Source: Bacillota bacterium (GTDB lineage: Bacteria > Bacillota > Clostridia > Oscillospirales > Ruminococcaceae). Taken from it: a stretch of 23,210 nt of DNA. Location of the stretch: positions 1-23,210 of the forward strand of contig JAEWZG010000014.1 in the NCBI GenBank assembly GCA_023395435.1, read 5' to 3'. The notes beneath the pieces were generated by a model. It had not been told where the DNA came from and searched no databases. It saw only the letters and a list, made by a program, of their open reading frames with translations. Of the stretch, positions 1 through 6,938 are shown piece after piece. A program made the translations under genes and the position numbers. The stretch's first letter is position 1; each line of letters starts with the position of its first letter.

Positions 1-106
1 TGTAATTATTGGCAAGCTCTTTGCGCTTCTTCCTCTTAACTACTCTCGCTTTTCTTACTCAATTGTCATGCTTCTTTGTTTGTCTCCCTCAAGAGGCGAC
101 TTACTT

Positions 107-135
107 ATCTTATCAGATTTGTTTGGCCTTGTCAA
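107..135 (-). promoter_or_regulatory. Strong leftward sigma-A promoter for a gene beyond the left edge
   Basis: Read on the minus strand, TTGACA (130-135) and TAAGAT (107-112) are separated by exactly 17 bases. The DNA just upstream of the -35 is rich in A and T tracts (about 136-160), like an UP element. Transcription would start near 100 and run off the left edge. I find no convincing start codon with an open frame in the roughly 100 bases of leader, so the product is unknown. A strong promoter with an A/T-tract upstream region and an untranslated leader is typical of stable-RNA or ribosomal-protein operons, but that is inference only. Confidence 0.55.
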
Positions 136-323
136 CAGATTTTTAAAACTTTTTCATATTTATTATACAGAATAACTATTTAATATATGTTTTATGTAGT
201 TTTATTTTTATTATGTATTATTATATATTCATTACTAATAGATTTTTCCTTTTATAGAAAATATTATGCTTAAACAATAAAATTAATGGTCATAATATTT
301 CTACAAACATAAAGGAGGTATAT
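136..323. other. Gene-free AT-rich spacer upstream of sleB
   Basis: With the leader at its left, this makes a gene-free stretch of 323 bases. It separates the leftward promoter from sleB and is extremely AT-rich. Apart from the candidate sleB promoter and the ribosome binding site AAAGGAGG at 311-318, I see no ORF, RNA gene or repeat in it. Confidence 0.6.
267..297 (+). promoter_or_regulatory. Candidate sigma-G (forespore) promoter of sleB
   Basis: TGCTTA (267-272) lies 18 bases before CATAATA (291-297). The Bacillus sigma-G pattern is roughly TGMATA, 17-18 bases, CATNHTA, so the -10 matches fully and the -35 in five of six positions. No good TTGACA/TATAAT pair lies at the same place. sleB of Bacillus is a sigma-G gene, so the match fits the function. 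In such AT-rich DNA a chance match is possible. Confidence 0.4.
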
Positions 324-1004
324 ATGACACACAAATCATCGAGATTCTTTAAAATTGCTTTTATTGTTCTTATGAACATAATTATTATTGTTGCATCATT
401 TAGGCTTTTTAATATGGAAAGCTATGATGTTCTATCAAAAGTAGGTTCAAGTGGCTCAGAAGTCAGTGCTATTCAGCAGGCACTCAAGGACAGGGGATAC
501 TTCAAAACTAACGTAACAGGTTATTACGGTACTATTACTGCAAATGCTGTCAAAAGCTTTCAAAGGGACAACGGGTTAACTGTAGATGGAATAGCCGGAC
601 CGCAGACTCTTCGCGCTTTAGGAATAATTGTCGGAAAAGTTCCGACTGCAACTGAGGCAAACATTAATCTTCTTGCAAGAATTATTTCAGCTGAGGCAAG
701 AGGAGAACCCTATATAGGACAGGTATCCGTCGGAGCAGTTGTACTAAACAGAGTAAAACATCCATCCTTCCCGGATACAATTGCTGAAGTAATCTACCAG
801 CCGGGAGCTTTTACAGCTGTTGATGATGGACAGTTCAATGAGCCAGTTTCGGATTCTGCTTATCAGGCAGCGCGTGATGCACTAAACGGCATGGACCCAA
901 CAGGTGGTTGCATATATTATTATAACCCCGATAAGACCAGCAATAAGTGGATACGTTCAAGAACTGTTGTTAAAGTAATTGGACGGCACAGATTCTGTAT
1001 TTAA
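324..1004 (+). CDS. sleB: Spore cortex-lytic enzyme SleB (peptidoglycan-binding + hydrolase_2)
   Basis: The 226-residue protein opens with a basic stretch and a hydrophobic helix (about residues 9-28), fitting an export signal or membrane anchor. Residues 38-101 form a PG_binding_1 repeat (AIQQALKDRGYF, then AVKSFQRDNGLTVDGIAGPQT). Residues 114-226 are a cell-wall hydrolase (SleB/CwlJ, hydrolase_2) domain; Glu124 in ISAEARGEP is the conserved catalytic glutamate of the family, and GAVVLNRV and AFTAVDDGQF are family blocks. SleB is a lytic transglycosylase that degrades muramic-lactam cortex during germination. ATG at 324 follows AAAGGAGG by five bases. The gene stands alone, with no ypeB beside it, although SleB and YpeB are paired in Bacillus; clostridia often lack that pairing. 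It is strong evidence for an endospore former. Confidence 0.95.
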   Translation: MTHKSSRFFKIAFIVLMNIIIIVASFRLFNMESYDVLSKVGSSGSEVSAIQQALKDRGYFKTNVTGYYGTITANAVKSFQRDNGLTVDGIAGPQTLRALGIIVGKVPTATEANINLLARIISAEARGEPYIGQVSVGAVVLNRVKHPSFPDTIAEVIYQPGAFTAVDDGQFNEPVSDSAYQAARDALNGMDPTGGCIYYYNPDKTSNKWIRSRTVVKVIGRHRFCI

Positions 1005-1005
1005 T

Positions 1006-1040
1006 ATAAAAGGTTAGCAGTAAAAATGCTAACCTTTTAT
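1006..1040. terminator. Bidirectional terminator between sleB and the HD-domain gene
   Basis: A 14-bp perfect stem (1006-1019 with 1027-1040, core AAAAGGTTAGCA/TGCTAACCTTTT) has a 7-base loop and is followed by T-rich sequence in both directions. It lies between two convergent genes, 2 bases past the sleB stop and 9 bases from the HD gene stop, so it probably serves both. Confidence 0.85.
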
Positions 1041-1048
1041 TATATGCA

Positions 1049-1534
1049 CTACAGATTAAATGTGTTACAAAGAATTTCTAATCCTGATTTTGTTTTAAAT
1101 ATTTTTTCTTTTATGCTTTCTATCTGCTTTATTGATAAATTGTCCTCATAAATATTTACTATAAAATCAGACTCAACAAGAATCTGATAATCAATTTCAG
1201 TTATATCAGTATATGTATGGTGATGAGAAATTAGATAGCATGCCCGGCTGATAATCTCTTTAGGTATATTAAGTGAGTTGAGTATATCTATTGCTATTGG
1301 CGGACCTTCAAGCTGCTGATAGCTCCCCGTTGAGGAATTATACTTTCTCTCGCTTTCATGAATACCTATATCGTGAAGAACCGCAGCAATTTCAAGAATC
1401 TGTTGCTGATTTTTATCTAGGCCCTCAAGCTCTCCAATCAACTTTGAATATGCATATACTTTTATAAAGTGATTTATTCTTCTTGCGTCGCCTTTATCGT
1501 ATTCAATGGCTTTCTGTATTATCATATTAATCAT
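1049..1534 (-). CDS. HD-domain phosphohydrolase
   Basis: This 161-residue protein is a stand-alone HD domain. The metal-binding set is complete: His22 (RRINHF), His54-Asp55 (AAVLHDIGIHE), the histidine cluster 104-106 (ISHHHTYTD) and Asp123 (VESDFIV). Proteins of this superfamily hydrolyse phosphate esters of nucleotides or related metabolites; the natural substrate cannot be read from the sequence. The protein is soluble, with no signal peptide. ATG at 1534 follows GAGGTG by five bases; a second in-frame ATG three codons later is less well placed. It is monocistronic, convergent with sleB and divergent from the next gene. Confidence 0.85.
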   Translation of the reverse strand: MINMIIQKAIEYDKGDARRINHFIKVYAYSKLIGELEGLDKNQQQILEIAAVLHDIGIHESERKYNSSTGSYQQLEGPPIAIDILNSLNIPKEIISRACYLISHHHTYTDITEIDYQILVESDFIVNIYEDNLSIKQIESIKEKIFKTKSGLEILCNTFNL

Positions 1535-1551
1535 ATTTTCACCTCATATTG

Positions 1552-1579
1552 ATTTTAACATATCTGCACCAAAAAACAA
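1552..1579 (-). promoter_or_regulatory. Probable promoter of the HD-domain gene
   Basis: On the minus strand TTGTTT (1574-1579) is 16 bases from TAAAAT (1552-1557), with TG one base upstream of the -10 (extended -10). It lies 18 bases upstream of the start codon. The -35 is weak. Confidence 0.4.
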
Positions 1580-1593
1580 TAGAAAGATAACCC

Positions 1594-1622
1594 TTGCTCA
1601 AAGATATATATTATGCTATTAT
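1594..1622 (+). promoter_or_regulatory. Possible promoter of the unknown gene-ppa pair
   Basis: TTGCTC (1594-1599), 17 bases, TATTAT (1617-1622). Transcription would begin only a few bases before the ribosome binding site AGGAG at 1631-1635, giving a very short leader. Both boxes deviate from consensus. Confidence 0.35.
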
Positions 1623-1643
1623 AAAAAATAAGGAGTGATTATT

Positions 1644-2252
1644 TTGGAAAATTGCTTTACCCTTCCACAAGGAATAGAAATAAATGACATCTCAGACATA
1701 CACGACTGTTTTGAAGCAACACAGAAAAACATACTCGCAAGTATAAGCTCCAATAAGCTTCTGAAAATACTTTCAGGACTTGTAAAACAGCTTACCGCAC
1801 CAGTATTTTTCTTTATTGAAACCCCATGTGACGAAGACACAGAAAAAAAACTCCGCAAAGATGATTCAAGCCCTTTGCATAAGGATATATATTATCTTGA
1901 CAACTGTACAACAAAAGTTGCCCTAGCTATAATAAAGCGTTATGGGGAACTTCTTATCAACGACGGACTTGTACAGTTCGGTTTTGGTTCAAATACAGAA
2001 AATGAAGAGATTTACGTTATGAAGTATAATGTACTAAGCATTTATGCAGAAGATACTTCTTCATTTTGTAGTATTCTAAAAAACTATAATATTACGCAGG
2101 AGAATAATATTAAAACCCTGTGGGATACATTATCAGAAGATAATCCAGGTGCCTGCACACTTATTGACCTTAATGGTGAGAATATTTTTGATATTGTAGA
2201 AAACCTCAAGGACGAGGGCTTGTATTTCTCACATCAGGCTGAAGATAATTAA
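1644..2252 (+). CDS. Protein of unknown function upstream of pyrophosphatase
   Basis: I do not recognise this protein. I place the start at TTG 1644, eight bases after AGGAG (1631-1635), giving 202 residues; an in-frame GTG at 1635 gives three more residues but would sit inside the ribosome binding site. There is no signal peptide, membrane helix or known catalytic motif. The chain looks like a mixed alpha/beta soluble protein, acidic, with a conserved-looking core LVQFGFGSNTENEEIYVMKYN and a preceding helix CTTKVALAIIKRYGELLI. The first half contains a hydrophobic strand (APVFFFIETPCDED). The inorganic pyrophosphatase gene starts 24 bases after its stop, so the two are probably cotranscribed; that neither proves nor defines a functional link. 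Confidence 0.75.
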   Translation: MENCFTLPQGIEINDISDIHDCFEATQKNILASISSNKLLKILSGLVKQLTAPVFFFIETPCDEDTEKKLRKDDSSPLHKDIYYLDNCTTKVALAIIKRYGELLINDGLVQFGFGSNTENEEIYVMKYNVLSIYAEDTSSFCSILKNYNITQENNIKTLWDTLSEDNPGACTLIDLNGENIFDIVENLKDEGLYFSHQAEDN

Positions 2253-2276
2253 TTTATATATACAAAGGAGTTTCAT

Positions 2277-2807
2277 ATGAACATATGGCATAACTTTTCA
2301 CCAAAGAAAATTAATCAGAATGATTTTTATTCGGTAATAGAAATTCCAAAGGGAAGTAAAATCAAGTATGAACTTGATAAGGACACTGGTTTTCTTCTAA
2401 TGGATAGAATTCTTCACACATCAACCCACTACCCTGCCAATTATGGTTTTATTCCAAGAACTTATGCAGAAGACGGTGACCCACTTGATGTACTTGTTTT
2501 ATGTTCAGAAACACTTGAGCCTCTCTCACTTGTAAAGTGCTATCCTATCGGTGTTATCTCAATGATTGACAGCGGCTCTGCTGACGATAAGATTATTGCT
2601 ATTCCTTTTAATGATCCGACCTATAATACTTACACCGACATCAATCAACTCCCAAGACACATTTTTGAAGAAATGTCACACTTCTTCTCAGTATATAAGG
2701 CTTTAGAAAATAAGGAGACCGCTATTGATGAAATCAAAGGCAAGGAAGATGCAATAAAAATCATTCAAAATTCTATTGATCGTTATATAGATTATTACTG
2801 CAAATAA
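2277..2807 (+). CDS. ppa: Inorganic pyrophosphatase, soluble family I
   Basis: Hydrolyses pyrophosphate to two phosphates in the cytoplasm, pulling forward nucleic acid and other biosynthetic reactions. At 176 residues it has the bacterial family I size. The signature DGDPLDV is at residues 66-72. The active-site residues line up with E. coli PPase at an offset of +1: Lys30, Glu32, Arg44, Tyr52, Tyr56, Asp66, Asp68, Asp71, Asp98, Asp103 and Lys105. ATG 2277 follows AAGGAG by a normal gap. It is likely the second gene of a pair with the unknown gene upstream and ends inside a strong terminator. Many clostridia use a membrane H+/Na+-PPase or a family II enzyme; this one is clearly the soluble Mg-dependent family I type. 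Confidence 0.97.
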   Translation: MNIWHNFSPKKINQNDFYSVIEIPKGSKIKYELDKDTGFLLMDRILHTSTHYPANYGFIPRTYAEDGDPLDVLVLCSETLEPLSLVKCYPIGVISMIDSGSADDKIIAIPFNDPTYNTYTDINQLPRHIFEEMSHFFSVYKALENKETAIDEIKGKEDAIKIIQNSIDRYIDYYCK

Positions 2808-2850
2808 AAAATATATCCACCTGAATACAGGTGGATATATTTTTTATTTA
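2802..2850. terminator. Bidirectional terminator containing two stop codons
   Basis: A perfect 22-bp inverted repeat (2802-2823 with 2828-2849) has a 4-base AATA loop and a core of TATCCACCTG/CAGGTGGATA flanked by A and T runs. It includes the stop codon of ppa on the plus strand (2805-2807) and most of the stop codon of the convergent sugar isomerase (2848-2850). Confidence 0.9.
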
Positions 2851-3573
2851 ATAATTTTTATTTATATAGTCAACCGATTTGACAAGTTCCTGCATTGGGT
2901 TTTCCATTTTACTGCTTAACTCAACTATTATCCATTCAAGATGATTATTAACGCAATAATCATATATTGGTTTTACTGTTGCCATTCCATAACCTATTGC
3001 AGAAGGAGTGTGATTATTTCCATCTTTTATATGTATAAGAGGTATACGTTCCTTATACTTTTCAATAAGCTCCATAACATCAACACCTGCCTGCTCTGCC
3101 CAGAAGGCATCCAGCTCAAGCTTAAGTCTAGTGTTATTCATTATAGAAGTCAACGCAATTTCACCAGTCACGAACTTTTTAAATTCACGTTCATGATTGT
3201 GATATAAAAGCTCTATTCCTTGTGTTTCAAGTCTGTGTTCAAGAGAATTTAAGTCATTCATTAGCATTGATAAGCTTTCAAGCCCGTGAAAATCCCCATA
3301 TGTTATAACTATTCTTTTGCAACCAAGCTCTTTATGATATGCAACAACGTCGTCATATTCATCAAGAAGTTCGAGTACATCAATATGTGACGCAACGATA
3401 GCAAGGTTATGCTTTTTTGTTAATTCAAGTATTTCTTGCGCACTTTTACCATGAAAACCGCAAAATTCAACACCACTAAAGCCGAGCTCTCTCAGCTTTT
3501 TTAAGGTTCCGTCCATATCAGCGGCACATTCCTTATTTATAGGGTTTAACTGAACTGCAATATTGTTAAGCAT
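2848..3573 (-). CDS. Sugar phosphate isomerase/epimerase (xylose isomerase-like TIM barrel)
   Basis: The 241-residue protein belongs to the AP_endonuc_2 / xylose isomerase-like TIM barrel superfamily (relatives: IolE, IolI, Hyi). Recognisable blocks are LRELGFSGVEFCGFHG near residue 27, AIVASHID, ELLYHNHEREF (the YHNHxxEF element usual in this family), LKLELDAFWAEQAGVDV and LIHIKDG, supplying the acidic and histidine ligands of a divalent metal site. Known members isomerise or epimerise sugars and inositol derivatives; the substrate here is not readable. The start is ATG 3573 with AGGAGG eight bases upstream. It lies 18 bases downstream of a LacI-family regulator on the same strand, so the two form an operon and the regulator probably responds to this enzyme's substrate. 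Confidence 0.9.
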   Translation of the reverse strand: MLNNIAVQLNPINKECAADMDGTLKKLRELGFSGVEFCGFHGKSAQEILELTKKHNLAIVASHIDVLELLDEYDDVVAYHKELGCKRIVITYGDFHGLESLSMLMNDLNSLEHRLETQGIELLYHNHEREFKKFVTGEIALTSIMNNTRLKLELDAFWAEQAGVDVMELIEKYKERIPLIHIKDGNNHTPSAIGYGMATVKPIYDYCVNNHLEWIIVELSSKMENPMQELVKSVDYINKNY

Positions 3574-3591
3574 TGCGAACCTCCTGCTCTA

Positions 3592-4587
3592 TTAATCTCC
3601 CGTAGATTGTCTCAATACAATTCTATGTGGAATAATATAATGCTTTTTATCTTTAACTTCATTTGAAATATTACTGATAAGCTTTTGAATAACAAGCTGA
3701 CCCATCTTATAGCTTGGTTGGTCAACTGTTGAAATTGAAGGACTGTACATTTCTGTTAATAAAATATTATCAAAGCCAATTACTGCTAGATCTTTGCCGA
3801 CATTAACTCCACATGATAAGGCCTGAGATACAATCCCTATAGCTAAAAGATCCGATACTGCAAATATCGCTGTCGGCTTATCATCAAGTGAATTAAAATA
3901 ATTAAACGCCTGCTTTCCGCAGTCAAAGGAATAATACGTTTTGTATATGAGTTTTTTATCTAATTTAACTCCGCTCTCAGCAAGTGCTTCAATGTAGCCT
4001 GCCTCACGCTCTAATGAAGATCGCACAAAATGTTCAGCACATACAAATCCGATTTTTTTATGTCCTTTATCAATTAATACTTTAACCGCATCTTTTGATG
4101 CCTGTCTGTCTGCTACTGAAACAGTAAGGACATCTGCCCCCTCTACAGTTTCACAACATAAGGCTATATTATACTTTTCAGAAATTTGATGTATTTCTTC
4201 ACTCGACATTTTTGACGAAAAGATTACCGCCGCGTCGACTGTCCTGTTATAAAGCATTTCAAGTGATTTAATTTCTTCGAGCGAGTCAACGTTACTGATA
4301 CTTGTAATCAGATCATATCCAAGTGCTGTAGCTGTACCCTGCATTCCTGTAATAATCTTTGAATAAAAATCATGTTCAACAGTTGGGATGATTACAAGAA
4401 TTATATTTGTTGAGGATTTCCTAAGATTCCTCCCTAGTGAATTAGGAGTGTAGTTAAGATTCTTTACTGCCTGCTGTACAGATGCTCTTGTTTCATCAGA
4501 AACCAAAGCAGTGTCATTTAAAACTCGCGAGACAGTTGCCACCGATACTCCAGCAGCCCGTGCCACATCTTTTATAGTTACAATCAT
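3592..4587 (-). CDS. LacI-family transcriptional regulator
   Basis: 331 residues with the classic LacI/GalR plan. Residues 3-50 form the helix-turn-helix and hinge region (TIKDVARAAGVSVATVSRVLN, then VQQAVKNLNYTPNSLGRNLR). Residues 60-330 form the periplasmic-binding-protein-like effector domain, including VIIPTVEHDFYSKIITGM, the KKIGFVCAEH strand and the PTAIFAVSDLLAIGIV and AVIGFDN blocks. It should bind an operator as a dimer and release or engage it on binding a sugar. ATG 4587 follows AAGGTG. It precedes the isomerase/epimerase gene with an 18-base gap, so local control of that gene and of itself is likely. No transporter or kinase is adjacent, so other targets probably lie elsewhere. 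Confidence 0.96.
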   Translation of the reverse strand: MIVTIKDVARAAGVSVATVSRVLNDTALVSDETRASVQQAVKNLNYTPNSLGRNLRKSSTNIILVIIPTVEHDFYSKIITGMQGTATALGYDLITSISNVDSLEEIKSLEMLYNRTVDAAVIFSSKMSSEEIHQISEKYNIALCCETVEGADVLTVSVADRQASKDAVKVLIDKGHKKIGFVCAEHFVRSSLEREAGYIEALAESGVKLDKKLIYKTYYSFDCGKQAFNYFNSLDDKPTAIFAVSDLLAIGIVSQALSCGVNVGKDLAVIGFDNILLTEMYSPSISTVDQPSYKMGQLVIQKLISNISNEVKDKKHYIIPHRIVLRQSTGD

Positions 4588-4622
4588 ATTTACACCTTAA
4601 TATATTTGATTTGCGCTAAATT

Positions 4623-4657
4623 ATTATAATTATATCAATTAATTATAATTATTACAA
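4623..4657 (-). promoter_or_regulatory. Promoter and overlapping AT dyad upstream of the LacI-type regulator
   Basis: On the minus strand TTGTAA (4652-4657), 17 bases, TATAAT (4629-4634). A perfect 10-bp inverted repeat (4623-4632 with 4640-4649, half site ATTATAATTA, 7-base gap) overlaps the -10 and spacer. It could be a regulator site, but it is made only of A and T, lacks the central CG typical of LacI-family operators, and such dyads arise easily in this DNA. Confidence 0.45.
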
Positions 4658-4666
4658 TAGAATTAT

Positions 4667-4703
4667 AAAAAAAAGCCATTTGCTTCTATAAATGGCTTTT
4701 TAA
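4667..4703 (-). terminator. Terminator of the CPBP protease gene
   Basis: An 11-bp stem (4671-4681 with 4690-4700, core AAGCCATTT/AAATGGCTT) has an 8-base loop and is followed on the minus strand by eight T residues. Confidence 0.88.
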
Positions 4704-4710
4704 TAAGTTT

Positions 4711-5751
4711 TTACTTGTTACTAAAAACAATCTGCTCAACGAACTTGAAAACTTCATACCCAAGATAAAGATAAATAAAAACGCTTGTGAATAAAGTCGC
4801 GTAAGATTCCTTTCTTGTGAGAGATGTTGTATTGTTATTATTTAGTCTGAACTTTTTCTTGTAAATGAAAACAAATGCTATGCCCGCTGTAATTATTGAT
4901 AAATAAATCATAAAGAATAATATAAACGCACTACTATTCTTTAAATTCATTATCATCATACTTACAAATGGAAAGAAATTGTTCAACGAATGCAAAATGA
5001 TTGTCGGTAGAATTGAATTAGTTTTTACTGCAACAAAGCCGAATATTACTCCGATAAAGAATGCACCGAAGCCCTGCCCGATATTTCCATGCAGAAGTGC
5101 AAAGAAAAATGCTGACACAAATATTGCAAGCCAGTTTCCATAAGGCTTTAGAATTTTAATGACACAGCCCCTAAGTAAAAACTCCTCAATAATAGGAGCA
5201 AAAACACAAAGAGATAGGAAATATATAAAAAGATTTGTAAAGGAATTTGAACCAAAGGTAAAATCAGGCTCTGGAAGTATCAGACCTGCTTGCTTAATAA
5301 GCCAAGTTATACCTGAAATAAGCATTGAAGTTGTCCAATTTATTCCTATAACCGCACAAAAGCAACATCCGACAAGCTTCAATATTGAAGTTTTATCTTC
5401 TTCGTTATTGTTTTCAGTTGTATTCTTTTTAGGAAGCAAAGGCAATGGCCTGAATTTATAAAATAGCTGTACAATTCCAAAAGAAGTAATCAGACTTAAA
5501 ATCTGAATTGTAAAGTTCTCAATCATTTTCATATTTGGAAGAAAATTATAAAAAAATCTTGCAGCTTCATGCAAATAACTTTTCTTAAAAACAAATTCGT
5601 CATTGAACGCTAAATTTATTCCATAAAAAAGTGCGAAATCATATATAATACAGAACACAAGAAACAGTAGCATCAGTATTGCTACTGCAGATGCTGCCTT
5701 TCTTAAATTTTTTCTTTCCATATGTTTTATATCTAATAAATTATTTTCCAC
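4711..5751 (-). CDS. CPBP-family intramembrane metalloprotease
   Basis: A polytopic membrane protein of 346 residues when started at GTG 5751, which lies seven bases after GGAG; an upstream in-frame TTG at 5769 would overlap that binding site. The C-terminal half is a CPBP/Abi (Rce1-like) domain: motif 1 EEFLLRG (EExxxR, Glu189-Glu190...Arg194), motif 2 FALLHG (His221) and motif 3 ILHSLNN (His254, Asn257/258) are all intact, so proteolytic activity is plausible. The N-terminal third has two hydrophobic helices separated by a charged loop. The family includes CAAX-prenyl proteases, bacteriocin-immunity proteins and regulators of membrane proteins; the substrate is unknown. The gene is monocistronic with its own promoter and terminator, with no bacteriocin genes nearby. 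Confidence 0.92.
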   Translation of the reverse strand: MENNLLDIKHMERKNLRKAASAVAILMLLFLVFCIIYDFALFYGINLAFNDEFVFKKSYLHEAARFFYNFLPNMKMIENFTIQILSLITSFGIVQLFYKFRPLPLLPKKNTTENNNEEDKTSILKLVGCCFCAVIGINWTTSMLISGITWLIKQAGLILPEPDFTFGSNSFTNLFIYFLSLCVFAPIIEEFLLRGCVIKILKPYGNWLAIFVSAFFFALLHGNIGQGFGAFFIGVIFGFVAVKTNSILPTIILHSLNNFFPFVSMMIMNLKNSSAFILFFMIYLSIITAGIAFVFIYKKKFRLNNNNTTSLTRKESYATLFTSVFIYLYLGYEVFKFVEQIVFSNK

Positions 5752-5778
5752 TTTATCACTCCAAAACAATATACTAAT

Positions 5779-5807
5779 ACATTAACAAATATTATGAGCA
5801 TAGTCAA
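5779..5807 (-). promoter_or_regulatory. Promoter of the CPBP protease gene
   Basis: On the minus strand TTGACT (5802-5807), 17 bases, TAATGT (5779-5784), with a TG one base before the -10 (extended -10). The leader is only about 20 bases. Confidence 0.5.
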
Positions 5808-5855
5808 GTTCTTATTAATAAAATATCATAATTATGGCAATCAAGTAAAAATAAA

Positions 5856-5881
5856 AAGGAGGGCAATAATATGCCCTCCTT
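5856..5881 (-). terminator. Terminator of cysK
   Basis: A 10-bp stem AAGGAGGGCA/TGCCCTCCTT (5856-5865 with 5872-5881) has a 6-base loop, followed on the minus strand by TTTATTTTT. It lies 6 bases after the cysK stop codon. Confidence 0.9.
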
Positions 5882-5887
5882 ATAAGA

Positions 5888-6820
5888 TTATTCTGAAAAC
5901 ATTGGTGTTGACAAATATCTTTCTCCTGTGTCAGGAAGAAGAACAACAATGTTTTTTCCCTTGTTTTCTTCTCTCTTTGCTATTTCCATCGCTGCCCATA
6001 CCGCTGCTCCTGCTGAAATACCAACAAGCAAGCCTTCTGACCTAGCAATTTCTCTTCCTGTTGCAAATGCATCTTCAGATTCAACAGTAATGATTTCATC
6101 ATAAATTGAAGTATTAAGAGTATCAGGAACAAAACCAGCACCAATACCCTGAATTTTATGTGGGCCTGCTGTTCCTTTGGATAATACTGGTGAATCAGAT
6201 GGCTCAACAGCTATTATTTTTACCTTTGGATTTTTCGACTTGAGGAATTCACCAACGCCAGTGATTGTTCCACCTGTGCCTATTCCAGCAACAAAAATAT
6301 CAACATAACCGTCCGTATCTTCCCATATTTCTGGTCCTGTTGTCTTGAAGTGGATAGCTGGATTTGCTGGATTTTTAAACTGGCCTGGAATAAATGCGTC
6401 AGGGATTTCCTTTGCGAGCTCTTCAGCCTTAGCAATAGCACCCTTCATTCCCTTTGATCCTTCTGTCAGAACAATTTCTGCACCGTAAGCTTTAAGAAGA
6501 TTTCTTCTCTCAACGCTCATTGTTTCAGGCATTGTGAGTATTATTCTGTAACCTCTTGCTGATGCAACACTTGCAAGACCTATGCCTGTGTTCCCACTTG
6601 TAGGCTCAATAATCACTGAACCCTTTTTAAGTAGTCCTTTCGCTTCAGCATCATCAATCATTGCCTTGCCGACTCTGTCTTTAACACTTCCTGCCGGATT
6701 AAAGTATTCAAGCTTTGCAATAACCTTTGCGTTAAGATTATGGTTTTTTTCTAAATTAGAAAGCTCAAGCAATGGTGTCTTTCCAATAAGGTCTGTAAGT
6801 GTTTTTGATATGTTTTTCAT
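5888..6820 (-). CDS. cysK: Cysteine synthase A (O-acetylserine sulfhydrylase)
   Basis: Makes L-cysteine from O-acetylserine and sulfide with pyridoxal phosphate. The 310-residue length is standard. Lys47 in NPAGSVKDR is the PLP Schiff-base lysine; EPTSGNTGIG (72-81) binds substrate; GTGGT (181-185) holds the PLP phosphate; Ser269 in GISAG contacts the PLP nitrogen. GPHKIQGIGAGFVP (219-232) is typical of CysK rather than cystathionine beta-synthase. ATG 6820 has AAGGAG upstream. The gene is monocistronic with its own consensus promoter and terminator; no cysE is adjacent, so serine acetyltransferase must lie elsewhere. No T-box or SAM riboswitch fits in the short leader. Confidence 0.97.
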   Translation of the reverse strand: MKNISKTLTDLIGKTPLLELSNLEKNHNLNAKVIAKLEYFNPAGSVKDRVGKAMIDDAEAKGLLKKGSVIIEPTSGNTGIGLASVASARGYRIILTMPETMSVERRNLLKAYGAEIVLTEGSKGMKGAIAKAEELAKEIPDAFIPGQFKNPANPAIHFKTTGPEIWEDTDGYVDIFVAGIGTGGTITGVGEFLKSKNPKVKIIAVEPSDSPVLSKGTAGPHKIQGIGAGFVPDTLNTSIYDEIITVESEDAFATGREIARSEGLLVGISAGAAVWAAMEIAKREENKGKNIVVLLPDTGERYLSTPMFSE

Positions 6821-6865
6821 TGTATCTTCTCCTTAATTCATACTATTTTAATATGATATGTATGT

Positions 6866-6894
6866 ATTATATCATTAATAAGTTTTTTTGTCAA
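6866..6894 (-). promoter_or_regulatory. Consensus sigma-A promoter of cysK
   Basis: On the minus strand TTGACA (6889-6894) and TATAAT (6866-6871) are separated by exactly 17 bases. The expected leader is about 40 bases, too short for a riboswitch. Confidence 0.85.
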
Positions 6895-6904
6895 TAGTTT
6901 TATA

Positions 6905-6935
6905 AAAAAATAAGGCGGACAACTTGTCCGCCTTT
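6905..6935 (-). terminator. Terminator of the LCP gene
   Basis: A 10-bp stem AAGGCGGACA/TGTCCGCCTT (6912-6921 with 6925-6934), followed on the minus strand by TATTTTTTTAT. It insulates the LCP gene from the cysK promoter just downstream. Confidence 0.9.
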
Positions 6936-6938
6936 ATA

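Noticed and set aside
1..66. Possible short basic peptide frame on the minus strand (RKARVVKRKKRKELANNY)
   Set aside because: The frame has an in-frame stop just upstream and no start codon within it; it cannot be supported as a gene start.
1635..1643. GTG at 1635 as start of the unknown gene before ppa
   Set aside because: It would overlap the AGGAG binding site at 1631-1635; TTG 1644 has correct spacing.
4601..4622. GCGC-centred weak dyad near the LacI-type gene start as an operator
   Set aside because: The arms are out of register by one base and the match to LacI-family operators is poor.
6821..6900. Riboswitch or T-box in the cysK leader
   Set aside because: The leader from the consensus promoter is only about 40 bases and shows no stable fold.
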